The notes: generated from the letters alone by a model not told the origin. Positions 17,913-28,277 are shown, numbered from the stretch's first letter. The stretch is 64,000 bases of DNA from Parerythrobacter jejuensis (GCF_039536765.1 NZ_BAAAZF010000001.1:2811501-2875500); one strand, 5' to 3'. Numbers and translations: made by a program.

Positions 17913-20021
17913 TTAGCCGGCAGCAAGTGCCGCCAGCAAAAGCAGCGCGACGATGTTGGTAATCTTGATCATCGGGTTCACGGCCGGGCCGGCAGTATCC
18001 TTGTAAGGATCGCCAACCGTATCGCCGGTCACAGCAGCCTTGTGGGCTTCCGAACCCTTGCCGCCGTGATTGCCGTCTTCGATGTACTTCTTGGCATTGT
18101 CCCATGCGCCGCCACCGGCGGTCATGGAAAGGGCCACGAAGATACCCGAAACGATCACACCCAGCAGCAATGCGCCCAGCGCAGCAAAGCCATTGGCCTG
18201 GCCTGCAACGAGAGTGATCACGAAGTAAACAACTATCGGTGCCAGAACCGGCAGCATCGAAGGAACGATCATCTCCTTGATCGCAGCCTTGGTTACCAGG
18301 TCGACGGTGCGGGCGTAATCAGGGCGACTGGTGCCGGCCATGATACCCTTGTCCGCAGCGAACTGCGCACGCACATCGACCACCACGTCACCAGCGGCAC
18401 GGCCAACAGCGGTCATGCCCATGGCACCGAACAGGTACGGGAGCAGGGCGCCGAGCAGCAGGCCAACGATAACATACGGATTTTCGAGGCTGAAGCTGAC
18501 CTGGAGATCCGGGAAGAACTCCTTGAGGTCGGCCGTGTAGGCGCTGAACAACACCAACGCCGCGAGGCCAGCCGAACCAATGGCATAGCCCTTGGTCACA
18601 GCCTTGGTGGTGTTACCCACGGCGTCGAGTGCATCCGTCTTCTCGCGCACGCTTTCGTCCAGTTCAGACATTTCGGCGATACCGCCGGCATTGTCCGTAA
18701 CCGGGCCATAAGCGTCCAGCGCAACAACCATACCAGCAAGAGCCAGCATCGAAGTAGCCGCAAAGGCGATGCCCATCAGGCCCGCGAGCTGGTATGTCAC
18801 GATGATACCCACCACGATCACGATCGTCGGCAACGCGGTCGATTCCAGGCTGATAGCCAGGCCCTGGATGACGTTGGTGCCGTGACCGGTTTCGGACGAT
18901 TTCGCAATCGAGCGAACGGGGCGATACTCGGTGCCGGTGTAATACTCGGTAATCCAGATGATCAGGCCGGTAACCGCCAAGCCCACCATCATCGACCAGA
19001 ACAGGTCCATGCCGGTGAAGGTCTGATCGCCGACCGTGAATTCAGCACCCATACCGATCGCATAGTCGGTCGCCCACCAGATGGCAGGGATCGAGAGAAC
19101 GGCGGTGGTGATGAAGCCCTTGTAGAGGGCGCCCATGATGTTGTTCGATTTGCCGAGGCGGACCATGTAGGTGCCGATGATCGACGTCACGATGCAAACA
19201 CCGCCAACCAGCAGCGGCAGGCTCATCAACGCGGTCAGTTCAGCCGACGCCATGCCGGTAAACAGCAGGGCGGTCAGAACCATGGTCGCACCAACGGTCA
19301 CAACATAGGTCTCGAATAGGTCAGCAGCCATGCCGGCACAGTCGCCAACATTGTCACCCACATTGTCAGCGATAGTCGCCGGGTTGCGGGGATCATCTTC
19401 CGGGATACCGGCTTCGACTTTGCCGACCAGGTCGGCGCCGACGTCGGCAGCTTTGGTGAAGATACCGCCACCCAGACGGGCGAAGATCGAAATCAGCGAG
19501 GCACCGAAGGCGAGGCCAACAAGAGCATCAATGATCTCGCGCTTTTCGGCGAGAACGGTGAGGTCCAGACCCATCGGGCCGGTCAGCACATAGAAGAAGC
19601 CTGCAATGGCGAGCAGCGCGAGGCCTGCCACCAGCATGCCGGTAACGGCGCCCGCGCGGAATGCCACGGTCAGACCTTCCTGCAGGCCGGTCTGTGCAGC
19701 CGCCGCCGTGCGGACATTCGAGCGAACCGAGATGTTCATCCCGATAAACCCGGCAACCCCGGAAAGGATTGCGCCGACCACAAAGCCGGCGGCCGAAATA
19801 GCGCCCAAAAATACGAATACCAGGATCGCAACGACCACACCGACCATGGCGATGGTGGTGTATTGGCGTTTCAGATAGGCTTGCGCACCTTCCTGAATCG
19901 CACCGGCGATTTCCTGCATTTTCTCGTTGCCCGCAGTTGCTCCGAGCACCTGGCGACTGGTGATAAAGCCGTAAATAACGGCCAGCAGCCCCAGAACGAT
20001 CGCGATCAGTACAAGATCCAC
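17913..20021 (-). CDS. hppA: membrane-bound proton-translocating pyrophosphatase
   Basis: A 702-residue inner-membrane pump that couples pyrophosphate hydrolysis to H+ export. The substrate signature is present: [16 protein letters not shown], then [20 protein letters not shown] (about residues 200-235). The position that separates subclasses reads GNTTKA, with Lys where K+-dependent enzymes have Ala, so this should be the K+-independent proton pump. Start is GTG at 20021 after AGGGGAG; the first membrane helix ([16 protein letters not shown]) begins at residue 3. It is followed by a strong terminator and is divergent from the small membrane protein and desaturase genes. Confidence 0.96.
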   Translation of the reverse strand: MDLVLIAIVLGLLAVIYGFITSRQVLGATAGNEKMQEIAGAIQEGAQAYLKRQYTTIAMVGVVVAILVFVFLGAISAAGFVVGAILSGVAGFIGMNISVRSNVRTAAAAQTGLQEGLTVAFRAGAVTGMLVAGLALLAIAGFFYVLTGPMGLDLTVLAEKREIIDALVGLAFGASLISIFARLGGGIFTKAADVGADLVGKVEAGIPEDDPRNPATIADNVGDNVGDCAGMAADLFETYVVTVGATMVLTALLFTGMASAELTALMSLPLLVGGVCIVTSIIGTYMVRLGKSNNIMGALYKGFITTAVLSIPAIWWATDYAIGMGAEFTVGDQTFTGMDLFWSMMVGLAVTGLIIWITEYYTGTEYRPVRSIAKSSETGHGTNVIQGLAISLESTALPTIVIVVGIIVTYQLAGLMGIAFAATSMLALAGMVVALDAYGPVTDNAGGIAEMSELDESVREKTDALDAVGNTTKAVTKGYAIGSAGLAALVLFSAYTADLKEFFPDLQVSFSLENPYVIVGLLLGALLPYLFGAMGMTAVGRAAGDVVVDVRAQFAADKGIMAGTSRPDYARTVDLVTKAAIKEMIVPSMLPVLAPIVVYFVITLVAGQANGFAALGALLLGVIVSGIFVALSMTAGGGAWDNAKKYIEDGNHGGKGSEAHKAAVTGDTVGDPYKDTAGPAVNPMIKITNIVALLLLAALAAG

Positions 20022-20250
20022 GATTGTCTCCCCTAAAAGTTTCTTGTTCGTTCGATAGCCAAAGGCCCCGCTTGCACAGGGCCCATGTGGCACGCACCGC
20101 TAGAGACCGAAGAGCGCCTAGGCAAGCTTTTCTGCGACGGATCGAAGGGGCATCCCCAGCCTTGGTTTGGCCGTACCGAAATGGGGCGCACAAACTCTTG
20201 GATTGCGCGGACTCTTGCCGGATTCCATGGTTAGCAGTAAGTAAACACCC

Positions 20251-20445
20251 ATGCAGGTCGCGATAAAAAGACTGTTCGCCATTATGCCGCTTCTGTTCGG
20301 CCTGGGCTTCATTGCCCCGTTGATCGCGCAGACCATGGCGGTTTGGGAGTGGGATGCCCCGCTGGGGTTGAGCCGGATTGCCCTGGGGCTGATTGTCGGC
20401 GGCTCCTGGGGGCTTTACGCGACGATCCGGGGGCGCTGGATATGA
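20251..20445 (+). CDS. small two-helix membrane protein upstream of the desaturase-like gene
   Basis: A 64-residue hydrophobic protein with two membrane segments (about 8-28 and 42-58) joined by a short acidic loop, ending in an Arg-rich tail (YATIRGRWI). Its stop overlaps the start of the di-iron enzyme (ATGA at 20442), so translation is coupled and a partner role is likely. No clear Shine-Dalgarno is visible. I do not recognise a named family. Confidence 0.7.
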   Translation: MQVAIKRLFAIMPLLFGLGFIAPLIAQTMAVWEWDAPLGLSRIALGLIVGGSWGLYATIRGRWI

Positions 20446-21449
20446 CAGACCGGCCGGATATCTCTGAAAAGCCATTCGATTTCGATCTTGGACCCGACGA
20501 TGTCGGGACAGGTGACGGGGGCGGAACCGACGTCAGGAACCGCGATCCCTCAGCGATCCCGCTGTCTGGTGACGACAGTCTCGACAAGTACACGCGGGTC
20601 GAGCTTCTCAAGGAAGAGCGCGAGATAGCGGCGCGGTTCCACGGCGGCCCGATGTGGGGCTATGTCGCGGCAGCCTTTGGCGGGTTTGCCATCTGGGTTT
20701 CGATGTTCCCGCTGACTATGCTGGGGATCGTGCCGGTATGGCTTGCCCTGATCATCTCGACCTTTCTTACGGTTGCCGGCTACGTTACTTGCCATGAGGC
20801 AATGCATGACAATATCGCCAAGCGTGGCGAGAAGACGCGCTGGATGAACCAGTGGGTGGGCGAAGTCTCGCTGCTTCCGATTGCCGTGCCATTCAGCATG
20901 GGCAAGATCACCCATCTCGAACATCACAAACATTGCAACCATCCCACGCGTGACCCGGATTATACCGACGAAGCGCCAAACATGCTGATGGCGTGGTACA
21001 AGACCTGGTGGAACCGCCAGCCCCGTGTCGACGGGACAATCAACCGGTACAAGAGCGTGTGCGAACAGCTCGATACGCCGGAATCACAAAAGGCTCTGAA
21101 ACAGACCGCTTATGTACAGCTGTTCTACCTCGCGACCCTATTTACGATGGCGTGGAACGGTTTTGCGATCGAAGCAGCTGTGTGCTGGTGGCTCCCGCGC
21201 CAGTTGGGGCTGAGCTGGATCCGGTTTTTCCTCAGCTGGGCTCCACATCACCCTCGCGAAGGGCAGACCGGGCGGTACGAACAAGCTTATATCTTCAAAA
21301 GCAAAGTCGGGCATTTCTGGTCAATGTGCATGGAAACACACCTGATCCATCACTTGTATCCCGGAATTCCGAACCACCGGACCAGAGACGCGTATCTCGC
21401 GATGAAGCCGATCCTTGAAAAGCGCGGAGTGGATTGCTCGGCGATCTGA
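20442..21449 (+). CDS. fatty acid desaturase/carotenoid hydroxylase-like di-iron membrane protein
   Basis: A 335-residue membrane enzyme with the three histidine boxes of the desaturase superfamily: HEAMH (118-122), HLEHHKH (158-164) and HLIHH (300-304), plus an extra APHHPREG stretch near 268. Box two is followed by DPDY, which I associate with carotenoid hydroxylases as well as fatty acid desaturases; I cannot decide between them. About 45 acidic, Gly-rich residues precede the first helix. Start ATG 20442 overlaps the small membrane protein stop. Carotenoid modification would fit the pigmented lineage suggested by the rest of the window, but that is inference. Confidence 0.82.
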   Translation: MTDRPDISEKPFDFDLGPDDVGTGDGGGTDVRNRDPSAIPLSGDDSLDKYTRVELLKEEREIAARFHGGPMWGYVAAAFGGFAIWVSMFPLTMLGIVPVWLALIISTFLTVAGYVTCHEAMHDNIAKRGEKTRWMNQWVGEVSLLPIAVPFSMGKITHLEHHKHCNHPTRDPDYTDEAPNMLMAWYKTWWNRQPRVDGTINRYKSVCEQLDTPESQKALKQTAYVQLFYLATLFTMAWNGFAIEAAVCWWLPRQLGLSWIRFFLSWAPHHPREGQTGRYEQAYIFKSKVGHFWSMCMETHLIHHLYPGIPNHRTRDAYLAMKPILEKRGVDCSAI

Positions 21450-21453
21450 CCCC

Positions 21454-22332
21454 CTAGTGTTGGTATCCCAGACCCTCGGGATCGAATATCGCTACACCAT
21501 CGAGAAGTAATGGAGGCTCGCCTTCCTCAACTGTACCGATAGGTGCGGCCTTTACGGGCAGTTCTACATGGGCAGGGGCGGTGAAAAGCAATTGATAGTC
21601 GTCACCCCAGCGCAAGGCATCCTCGCGCCTGTCCTCCGGCGCTGCCAGCGGCACGTCGTCGGTTGCAATTGACAGGGTGACAGCGCTGGCCGTAGCCAAA
21701 CGCCACGCGTCCAGCAGCACACCGTCCGAGACATCCATCATCGCGGTTACCATCGGGGCGAGAGCTTGGCCTTCGGCCAGAAGTGGATGGGGGCGCAAGA
21801 AGGCAGAGCCGAGGGGCGCTTCGCCAGCCTTGATCGCTTCGAAATCGATTATGGCGGCGCCAACCGGGCCGCTCAGATAGAGAATGTCGCCGGGCCGGGC
21901 TCCGCTCCGGCTGGGAACAGGATCGCAGCTCGCCTTGCCCAGGGCAGTCAGGCCCAGGCTGACCGGGCCACCACCGGCGCTGACGGTATCGCCGCCCAGC
22001 AAGGGCACGTCGAATGTGCGAAGCGCGTCTTCCAGCCCGGACAGGAACCGGTCCTGATCGCGGTCCAGGGTTTGCCCCAAGATTACACCGATGGGTTTCG
22101 CCCCCTTGGCCGCAAGGTCGGAGAGATTCACGGCGACCAGCTTCCAGGCGACATCGGCCATGTCCTGACCGGGCAGCCAGTGGATGCCCTCGACCATCAT
22201 ATCGTGGGTGATGACAAGCTGCTGGTCGCCAATTTCCAGCACGGCCACATCATCCTGCAATCCGCGTGCGCCGGGATGCGAGGCCAATGCGCGCAGTGCG
22301 GAGATATAGGAAAGTTCGCTAGGGGCGGCCAT
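21454..22332 (-). CDS. thiL: thiamine-phosphate kinase
   Basis: ThiL phosphorylates thiamine monophosphate to the diphosphate cofactor. Family motifs: DDVAVL near residue 26, THDMMVEGIHW at about 45-55, AVNLSDLAAKGA at about 69-80, GGDTVSAGG, and the MDVSDGVLLDAWRL segment near 200. About 292 residues, slightly shorter than E. coli ThiL. I chose ATG 22332; a GTG nine bases earlier is possible. It is the last gene of the hisG-hisD-nusB-sel1-thiL run; nusB next to thiL is a widespread bacterial arrangement. Confidence 0.94.
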   Translation of the reverse strand: MAAPSELSYISALRALASHPGARGLQDDVAVLEIGDQQLVITHDMMVEGIHWLPGQDMADVAWKLVAVNLSDLAAKGAKPIGVILGQTLDRDQDRFLSGLEDALRTFDVPLLGGDTVSAGGGPVSLGLTALGKASCDPVPSRSGARPGDILYLSGPVGAAIIDFEAIKAGEAPLGSAFLRPHPLLAEGQALAPMVTAMMDVSDGVLLDAWRLATASAVTLSIATDDVPLAAPEDRREDALRWGDDYQLLFTAPAHVELPVKAAPIGTVEEGEPPLLLDGVAIFDPEGLGYQH

Positions 22333-22370
22333 TGCGGGCACTTAGAGTGCTCGCCAGCGCAGGCCAAGTC

Positions 22371-22931
22371 TTAGAGAGCCGCGAGGAGCTTCTTTGCGTC
22401 CATGCGGGTCTTGCGGTCGTCGCTTTTCCTGGCTTGCTCGAGCCAGAACTTCGCCAGATCGTTATCCTGCTCTAGGACTACCCCGCGGGCATATGCAGTG
22501 CCGATCACCATCGCAGAGCGTGTGTCGCCCAGTGTGGCAGCCTCATGATACCAATAGAGGGACTTGAGGGGATGGTTGGCGAGACCATTGAGCCCGCCAT
22601 AAAAGGCACCCGCTTCGCGCATGGCCCAGATATCGCCATCCTTGGCACGTGAGACCAGAAATTCCGCAATCGCGATGGCATCGCGCTCTTGATACAGATC
22701 ACGGTAACGCTGTTCGTCAGCACGCGACAATTGCCGATTGGCCTCCTTGCTTAGTCCATCCCGAATTCGGCCAAGATCGCTTATGTCCGCACGGCTGGGA
22801 AATCCGGTGCGCGGCCCCGTCGATGCGGATCCCGGAGTCGAAACCGAAGATGCAGAAGACTGCGCGCTTGCCGGGGGTGTCAAAGCGGCCAGCGCCGCGA
22901 AAGTGACCAAGAAAACAGGCATGCGCATCAT
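22371..22931 (-). CDS. exported Sel1-like repeat protein
   Basis: A 186-residue protein with a Sec signal peptide (MPVFLVTFAALAALTPPASA) followed by a Ser-rich spacer and Sel1-like helical repeats with the A-x-x-x-Y/W-x2-A-A-x2-G-D spacing (SLYWYHEAATLGDTRSA at about 130, then a KFWLEQARKSDD unit). Sel1 repeats mediate protein contacts. It sits between nusB and thiL on the same strand. Two adjacent ATGs (22931 and 22928) follow GGGGAG. Partner unknown. Confidence 0.75.
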   Translation of the reverse strand: MMRMPVFLVTFAALAALTPPASAQSSASSVSTPGSASTGPRTGFPSRADISDLGRIRDGLSKEANRQLSRADEQRYRDLYQERDAIAIAEFLVSRAKDGDIWAMREAGAFYGGLNGLANHPLKSLYWYHEAATLGDTRSAMVIGTAYARGVVLEQDNDLAKFWLEQARKSDDRKTRMDAKKLLAAL

Positions 22932-23001
22932 ATTCTCCCCAACAATGATTGCGGGGATCATGGCTCCACCGGCTGAACAGCCAGTGAATTTCCTTCAGGC
23001 T

Positions 23002-23460
23002 TTACTTGCGAACCTGCTTTGCAAGAGCATCGAGTATGCCATTCACAAATTTCGCCTCGCGATCATCAAAGAATGCCTTGGCGACATCGACATATTCGCT
23101 GATCGCCGCAGCAGCGGGTACATCGGCGCGGGCCAGCAATTCGAAGGTACCGCAGCGCAGGATTTGCAGCATGGTCTTGTCGAGGCGTTTGACAGTCCAG
23201 CCACCGGCTAGCTTGCCGGTGATCAAATCGTCGATCTCCTCACGACGGGCGTCGACCCCGCTGACCAGATCGTCAAAGAAATCGACTTCGGCATCGGCAT
23301 ATTGATCGTCTTCGATCTCGCGACCGAGACGGTGCTGGTGGAATTCGTTCAGAAGCCGGGCGAGGGCGGTGCCCTCCATGTCCTTCTGGTATAGTGCCTG
23401 CACGGCGGCGAGCCTCGCAGCGGAGCGAGACTGGCTGCGGTTGTTGTCTGTGCTGTTCAT
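23002..23460 (-). CDS. nusB: transcription antitermination factor NusB
   Basis: A 152-residue all-helical NusB, which binds boxA RNA with S10 and supports rRNA antitermination. Recognised by ARLAAVQALYQKDM near the N terminus and the C-terminal block ILRCGTFELL...PAAAAISEYVDVAK followed by FVNGILDALAK. Its ATG overlaps the hisD stop (ATGA), implying translational coupling. Confidence 0.96.
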   Translation of the reverse strand: MNSTDNNRSQSRSAARLAAVQALYQKDMEGTALARLLNEFHQHRLGREIEDDQYADAEVDFFDDLVSGVDARREEIDDLITGKLAGGWTVKRLDKTMLQILRCGTFELLARADVPAAAAISEYVDVAKAFFDDREAKFVNGILDALAKQVRK

Positions 23461-24746
23461 TTGAGACGCAATTCTATTGAGGCGGCATGGGCCGGCAGCC
23501 CTTCGGCATGGGCCAGCTTGACCGCGGCAGGTCCGATCTTTTCCAGCCCGGATTTGTCCATCGAAATAAAGCTGGTGCGCTTCATGAAATCGAGCACGGA
23601 CAATCCGCTGGCAAAGCGCGCGCGCCGCCCGGTGGGTAAAACGTGGTTGGGACCGGCGACATAATCGCCGACAGCTTCGGGCACCATCCGGCCCAGGAAA
23701 ATACTGCCTGCATGGCGCAGGCCCTTCATCAGGGCTTCGGGATCATCGACGGCCAGTTCCACATGCTCTGCTGCCAGACGATTGGCGAGGGGGATGGCAT
23801 CTTCGAGTTTTTCGACGACCACCAGGGCCCCATGCGCATCCCAGCTTTCGCGGGCGACCTTGCGAGTGGGCAGCATCGCGCATTGCACGTCGACGCGATC
23901 TTCCACCTGTTCCGCAAAATCGGCATCGTCCGTGATCAGGATCGATTGGCTGGTCGGGTCATGTTCGGCCTGGCTCAGAAGGTCGGCGGCGATCCAGTCG
24001 GGATCGTTCTTGCCGTCGGCGATGACCAGGATTTCGCTCGGGCCGGCCACCATGTCGATGCCGACCACGCCATAGAGCTGACGCTTCGCCTCGGCGACAT
24101 AGGCATTGCCGGGGCCGGTGATGACATCGACCCGCTTGATCCGCTCGGTGCCATAGGCCAGCGCCGCAACTGCATGCGCACCGCCAACCCGCCAGATTTC
24201 ATCAACACCCGCGATGTGCGCGGCGGCCAGAACCAGCGGATTGCTATCCCCTTTGGGCGTCGGCGTAACAATTGCCAGCCGTTCCACACCCGCAACCTTC
24301 GCCGGGATGGCGTTCATCAACAGCGATGAAGGATAGGCCGCGCGCCCTCCTGGAACATAAAGCCCTGCGGCATCGACGGGATACCAGTTGGCCCCCAGGC
24401 GTACACCCGCATCGTCAGTGTAGTCGCGATTATTGGGCAGCTGTGCCTCGTGATAGGCGCGTATGCGGTCAGCAGCGAGCTCGAGTGCCTCGCGTAGATC
24501 GCTATCCAGCCCGTCATAGGCTGCCTTGCAAGCAGCAGGCGCAATCGACCAATCTTCGTCGGTGGTCAGGTTGTGCTGGTCAAACCGGGCCGAGTATTCG
24601 ACCAGCGCAGCATCGCCTTTTCCCTTAACCCGGGCGAGGATATCGAACACATCCCGGCCGACATCGCGCGAGCTTTCGCGGCGGGATTCCACCAGCTTTG
24701 TGAACTTGTCCGCGAAATCGGGATCGGAAGATTTGAGCCTCTGCAT
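23457..24746 (-). CDS. hisD: histidinol dehydrogenase
   Basis: A 429-residue zinc enzyme performing the last two oxidations of histidine synthesis. Seen: GLYVPGGRAAYPSSLLMN (about 118-135), the EIWRVGGAHAVAALAYGTE block, GPGNAYVAEAK, QAEHDP with zinc ligands, and the C-terminal GPNHVLPTG region. Start ATG 24746 shares one base with the hisG stop (TGATG). The usual intervening his genes are absent here; hisG-hisD-nusB is the local order. Confidence 0.97.
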   Translation of the reverse strand: MQRLKSSDPDFADKFTKLVESRRESSRDVGRDVFDILARVKGKGDAALVEYSARFDQHNLTTDEDWSIAPAACKAAYDGLDSDLREALELAADRIRAYHEAQLPNNRDYTDDAGVRLGANWYPVDAAGLYVPGGRAAYPSSLLMNAIPAKVAGVERLAIVTPTPKGDSNPLVLAAAHIAGVDEIWRVGGAHAVAALAYGTERIKRVDVITGPGNAYVAEAKRQLYGVVGIDMVAGPSEILVIADGKNDPDWIAADLLSQAEHDPTSQSILITDDADFAEQVEDRVDVQCAMLPTRKVARESWDAHGALVVVEKLEDAIPLANRLAAEHVELAVDDPEALMKGLRHAGSIFLGRMVPEAVGDYVAGPNHVLPTGRRARFASGLSVLDFMKRTSFISMDKSGLEKIGPAAVKLAHAEGLPAHAASIELRLK

Positions 24747-25405
24747 CAGGCTGCCTTGCGCTTCTCGGCATCGGCGCGGAACGCTTCGACCAACGCAGCG
24801 ACACGGCTGTCGGTTTTCAGTGCGGCGCGATTGACGATCAGACGCGCCGAAATGTCGATAATCTTGTCTTTCTCGACCAGGCCATTGTCTTTCAGGGTGC
24901 GGCCGGTCGAGACCAGATCGACAATCCTGCCTGCCAGGCCGAGCGTCGGGGCAAGTTCCATCGCACCGTTCAGCTTGACGCATTCTGCCTGGATACCCTG
25001 TCGCTCAAAATGACGACGGGTCAGATTGGGGTACTTGGTTGCGATCCGCAGGTGGCTTGCCGTCCCGACATCGCCGGAACCATCCGCAGGCTCGGCCACG
25101 GACAAGTGGCAATGGCCAATATCCAGATCAACCGGAGCGTAGAGATCGGAATAGTCGAATTCCTCGATCACATCGGACCCGACAATGCCCAACTGCGCAG
25201 CGCCGTGGGCGACAAAAGTTGCAACGTCGAAAGCGCGTACGCGGATCAGGCGCATGTCTTCGCGGGTTGTCGCAAAAGACAAGGCCCGGTTGGACTTGTC
25301 GTGGAAGCCATCCTCGGGCACCACGCCAGCGCGCGCCATCACTGGCAGCGCCTCCTCCAGAATGCGGCCTTTGGGCACAGCGAATGTGAGCGAGTTTTGC
25401 GGCAT
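24746..25405 (-). CDS. hisG: ATP phosphoribosyltransferase (short form)
   Basis: HisG catalyses the first step of histidine synthesis, joining ATP and PRPP. At 219 residues it is the short form, which lacks the C-terminal regulatory ACT-like domain and in other organisms needs HisZ; no hisZ is visible in this window. Motifs: [14 protein letters not shown] at the N terminus, [10 protein letters not shown] at about 75, and the PRPP-binding [14 protein letters not shown] at about 165-178. Start ATG 25405. It is divergent from the DUF2332 gene with a 55-base spacer that must hold both promoters. Confidence 0.95.
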   Translation of the reverse strand: MPQNSLTFAVPKGRILEEALPVMARAGVVPEDGFHDKSNRALSFATTREDMRLIRVRAFDVATFVAHGAAQLGIVGSDVIEEFDYSDLYAPVDLDIGHCHLSVAEPADGSGDVGTASHLRIATKYPNLTRRHFERQGIQAECVKLNGAMELAPTLGLAGRIVDLVSTGRTLKDNGLVEKDKIIDISARLIVNRAALKTDSRVAALVEAFRADAEKRKAA

Positions 25406-25460
25406 GGCGCGCCAAATAGGCAGCGCAGGGCCAAAGGGCAATTGGAAAGGACACACCTTA

Positions 25461-26528
25461 ATGGCGCAAACCGGCAGCATCATGGACATCAAATCGCTCC
25501 CCGACGCCATCGAATGGCAGGCGAAACATGCCGAGGAGGGCGGAGCGCCGGGAACGGCAAAGGTGATCCGGGGGCTGCTGGCTGCTGCCAAAACGAATAC
25601 CGCAACTGGGCGCCGCATGGCCAATTGGCAGGGGCTGACCCTGAAGGATGCAATGCCCCTGCGGATCAATGGCGGCCTGCACAATCTGGTGCTGACCGGC
25701 GAGGATACACGGCTCGGAGCCGTCTATGGCGGGCAGATGACGGACCAGAGTGCAGTGAATGCTTTGGTCTGCGAACTGGTTGAGACGTATGATGCGCGAT
25801 TGCTTCCTTGGCTCGATGGGCCACCCCAGACCAACGAAGCGGGCCGGTCCGCCAGCCTGATGGCGGGCCTGCTGTGGTTGGCCCAGCATGTGCCCGGACA
25901 ATTCGAAATGCTCGAACTCGGATCAAGCGCGGGCATCAACACGATGATGGAGCGGTATTTCTTCGATCTGGGCGGGGTTCGCACCGGGCCCGGAAACAGC
26001 CCGATGCGGATCGCGCCGGAGTGGAAAGGCGGCCCACCCCCTTCCACATCGCCCCGCATTATCGCGATCCGAGGGTGCGATGTCGCCCCGATCGATCTTG
26101 GTGATCCGGAATCGGCGATGCAGCTGAAAAGCTATGTCTGGCCCGAAGCAACTGCCCGGATGGGCCGAATCGACGCCGCAGTCGACCTTGCGCGTGAACG
26201 CGCTCCCGATGTAGTCAAACAGGATGCCGGTAGCTTTGTTGCAGAAGCGCTCTCCCGGCCACAGGAAGACGACGTCACCCGCGTGCTGTTCCACTCGATC
26301 GTGTGGCAATACGTCCCCGATGACCAGCAGGAAGCGATCCGCGCCGCAATGGCCGAAGCCGCATCACGTGCGACCGCGCAAAAGCCACTGGCCTGGGTCA
26401 GCCTCGAAACCAATCGTGAGACTTTCCGGCATGAATTGCATGTAAGCTATTGGCCCGGAGGTGAAACCGCCAGCCTGCTTGCCTGCGCGCATCCGCACGG
26501 GGCGTGGGTGGAGTGGCTCTACGACTAA
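25461..26528 (+). CDS. DUF2332 family protein
   Basis: A 355-residue protein of the DUF2332 family, function unknown. Typical features: an N-terminal helical part, an [15 protein letters not shown] segment near 155 that resembles a methyltransferase motif I, and late blocks [14 protein letters not shown] and WVSLETN. The resemblance to Rossmann methyltransferases is only suggestive. A second ATG at 25482 ([12 protein letters not shown]) could also be the start. Its 3' end overlaps the convergent hydrolase gene by four bases. Confidence 0.8.
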   Translation: MAQTGSIMDIKSLPDAIEWQAKHAEEGGAPGTAKVIRGLLAAAKTNTATGRRMANWQGLTLKDAMPLRINGGLHNLVLTGEDTRLGAVYGGQMTDQSAVNALVCELVETYDARLLPWLDGPPQTNEAGRSASLMAGLLWLAQHVPGQFEMLELGSSAGINTMMERYFFDLGGVRTGPGNSPMRIAPEWKGGPPPSTSPRIIAIRGCDVAPIDLGDPESAMQLKSYVWPEATARMGRIDAAVDLARERAPDVVKQDAGSFVAEALSRPQEDDVTRVLFHSIVWQYVPDDQQEAIRAAMAEAASRATAQKPLAWVSLETNRETFRHELHVSYWPGGETASLLACAHPHGAWVEWLYD

Positions 26529-27421
26529 GCGGTTCGGCAAAGGAACGCCTCGATAGCGGCGTTCACTTTGCCGGGCTGTTGCCACAACAGGAAGTGCCCG
26601 CAATCGGGAATGGTTTCCACTGTCAGGTCGGTAACATGCTGCTCCAGCCCCTCGATATTTCCCGGTACCAGGGCGTGGTCGTCCATGGCCCATATCACCA
26701 GCGTCGGGATTGTGATTACGGGCACTCTTGGCAGCTTCGCATCGGGTGGAATTTCGAACGGAGCAACGGCGGGCGGCACCACCATAGGGGTGGCACGGTA
26801 CCAGTTGATCATGCCGATAGCCGCTTCTCCATCGCTCCAATCGGCTAGAATTGCGGCGCGTTCTTCTGGATCATCCTCGGGCAGCGCACCGGTGGCATTG
26901 CCGGTCCCTTCGATCAGGGCGCGCAGGCCTTTCGCGCGGATTTCATCGTCGCGCGAGGTATCGCGATAGAGCCGCATATATTGCCCGGCTTCGCGCTGGG
27001 CCGGATCGGTCCATAGCAGCTTGGAATAGATCACCGGATGCGCGGCATTGCACAGGATCGCGCGGTCGACCCGATCGCCCTGGCCGCGCATGGCCACCGC
27101 CCATGCCAATGCGCCGCCCCAGTCATGGCCGACAATGCTAAAGCGGTCGATGCCGAGCGCATCGGCGAGCAGGAAGACATCGCCGATCAGCTTGTCCGGC
27201 GTATAGTTCTCGACGCCTTCAGGCTTGGACGAACCGCGATAGCCGCGTTGATCGGGAGCGATACAGCGATACCGGTCGCTGAAACGGGTGATCTGCTTAC
27301 GCCACGTGCGATGGCTTTCGGGAAAGCCGTGCAAGAAAATCAGGGCCTCGCCATCGCGCGGCCCTGCATCCACCACGTCCAGTGCGATCCCGTTGGCGAG
27401 AGTGACCCGCACCTGTTCCAT
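26525..27421 (-). CDS. epoxide hydrolase-like alpha/beta hydrolase
   Basis: A 298-residue alpha/beta hydrolase with the order seen in epoxide hydrolases and haloalkane dehalogenases: oxyanion motif HGFPES (about 31-36), DQRGYRGSS, nucleophile Asp in GHDWGG (about 98-103), acid in MDDHALVPG and His in CGHFLLWQ. A nucleophilic Asp rather than Ser favours epoxide hydrolase chemistry. It is the last gene of the minus-strand run that starts at bolA, five bases after the SDR gene. Confidence 0.88.
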   Translation of the reverse strand: MEQVRVTLANGIALDVVDAGPRDGEALIFLHGFPESHRTWRKQITRFSDRYRCIAPDQRGYRGSSKPEGVENYTPDKLIGDVFLLADALGIDRFSIVGHDWGGALAWAVAMRGQGDRVDRAILCNAAHPVIYSKLLWTDPAQREAGQYMRLYRDTSRDDEIRAKGLRALIEGTGNATGALPEDDPEERAAILADWSDGEAAIGMINWYRATPMVVPPAVAPFEIPPDAKLPRVPVITIPTLVIWAMDDHALVPGNIEGLEQHVTDLTVETIPDCGHFLLWQQPGKVNAAIEAFLCRTA

Positions 27422-27426
27422 GCTGC

Positions 27427-28254
27427 TCAGCTGTCCGCTTCCATCTTGTCCATATATCCCGCTGCCACCATCCCGGCGACCTGGTCGAACAGCTGGTCCG
27501 GCGTGCGTCGCATTTCGCCCATGGCTTCTTCCATGCCCTGGGCAACAATGATCTCGCGGTCGCCGTTGGAAACTGCGTCGAGCATGGTTTTTGCGGCGTC
27601 GTCGGCCGGGATGCCGTTGTCGATCACTTCATCGCTGCGGCCCCGCTTGGTGCCATCGGCACTCAGTGCATTGCGGCTGACATTGGTCGCGACCGATCCG
27701 GGATAGATTACGTGGACATCGACCCCGTCGATCGAAAGCTCGCCGCGCAACGCGTCGGCATATCCGGCAAGGCCGAACTTGGCAGCCGAATAGGCCGTGC
27801 GCATAGGCACGCCGACCTTGCCTGCGATGGAGGAGATGAACAGCAGCTTCCCGCTTCCGCGCGCGGTCATGTGGGGCAGTAGCGCTTGCGACGCGGCAAT
27901 CTGCGCCGTCAGGTCGATATCGATGATGTCGCGATAGACCTGCATGTCGGTCTTGGTCGCACGGCTGCGCTGCGACACGCCGGCATTGGCGACAAAGCCG
28001 TCCAGCCCGCCGGAATTCGCAGTTGCCCAATCGACCGCCTGTGTAGTGGCGGCGAGCATCGCAGCATCATCCCGCACATCGAACGGCAGGACGAGGGTAT
28101 CGGTAGGGATATCGCCCGCAATCCCCGCCAGCCGGGCTTCGTCGCGGCCAGAAAGGATCACCCGTGCGCCGCGTGCACCCAGTTCTGTTGCCAATGCGGC
28201 ACCAATGCCGCTCGAAGCGCCGGTAATCCACCAGGCTTGACCTTCGTAACTCAT
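27427..28254 (-). CDS. short-chain dehydrogenase/reductase
   Basis: A 275-residue classical SDR. The cofactor motif TGASSGIG is at about 11-18, NAGVS near 90, and the catalytic Ser plus YSAAKFG are near 145-165. Substrate unknown. An epoxide-hydrolase-like enzyme lies five bases downstream and a pirin 23 bases upstream, so these probably share a transcript, but the pathway is not evident. Confidence 0.92.
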   Translation of the reverse strand: MSYEGQAWWITGASSGIGAALATELGARGARVILSGRDEARLAGIAGDIPTDTLVLPFDVRDDAAMLAATTQAVDWATANSGGLDGFVANAGVSQRSRATKTDMQVYRDIIDIDLTAQIAASQALLPHMTARGSGKLLFISSIAGKVGVPMRTAYSAAKFGLAGYADALRGELSIDGVDVHVIYPGSVATNVSRNALSADGTKRGRSDEVIDNGIPADDAAKTMLDAVSNGDREIIVAQGMEEAMGEMRRTPDQLFDQVAGMVAAGYMDKMEADS

Positions 28255-28277
28255 GTCCTCTCCTTCACTTCAATCTC

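Noticed and set aside
17841-19319. Open frame of about 490 codons on the plus strand opposite hppA
   Set aside because: hppA is certain on the other strand, and the antisense product shows no family features.
20022-20250. Coding frames in the hppA to small-membrane-protein spacer
   Set aside because: They are short, poorly initiated and without recognisable features; the spacer is taken as a divergent promoter region with no element I can name.
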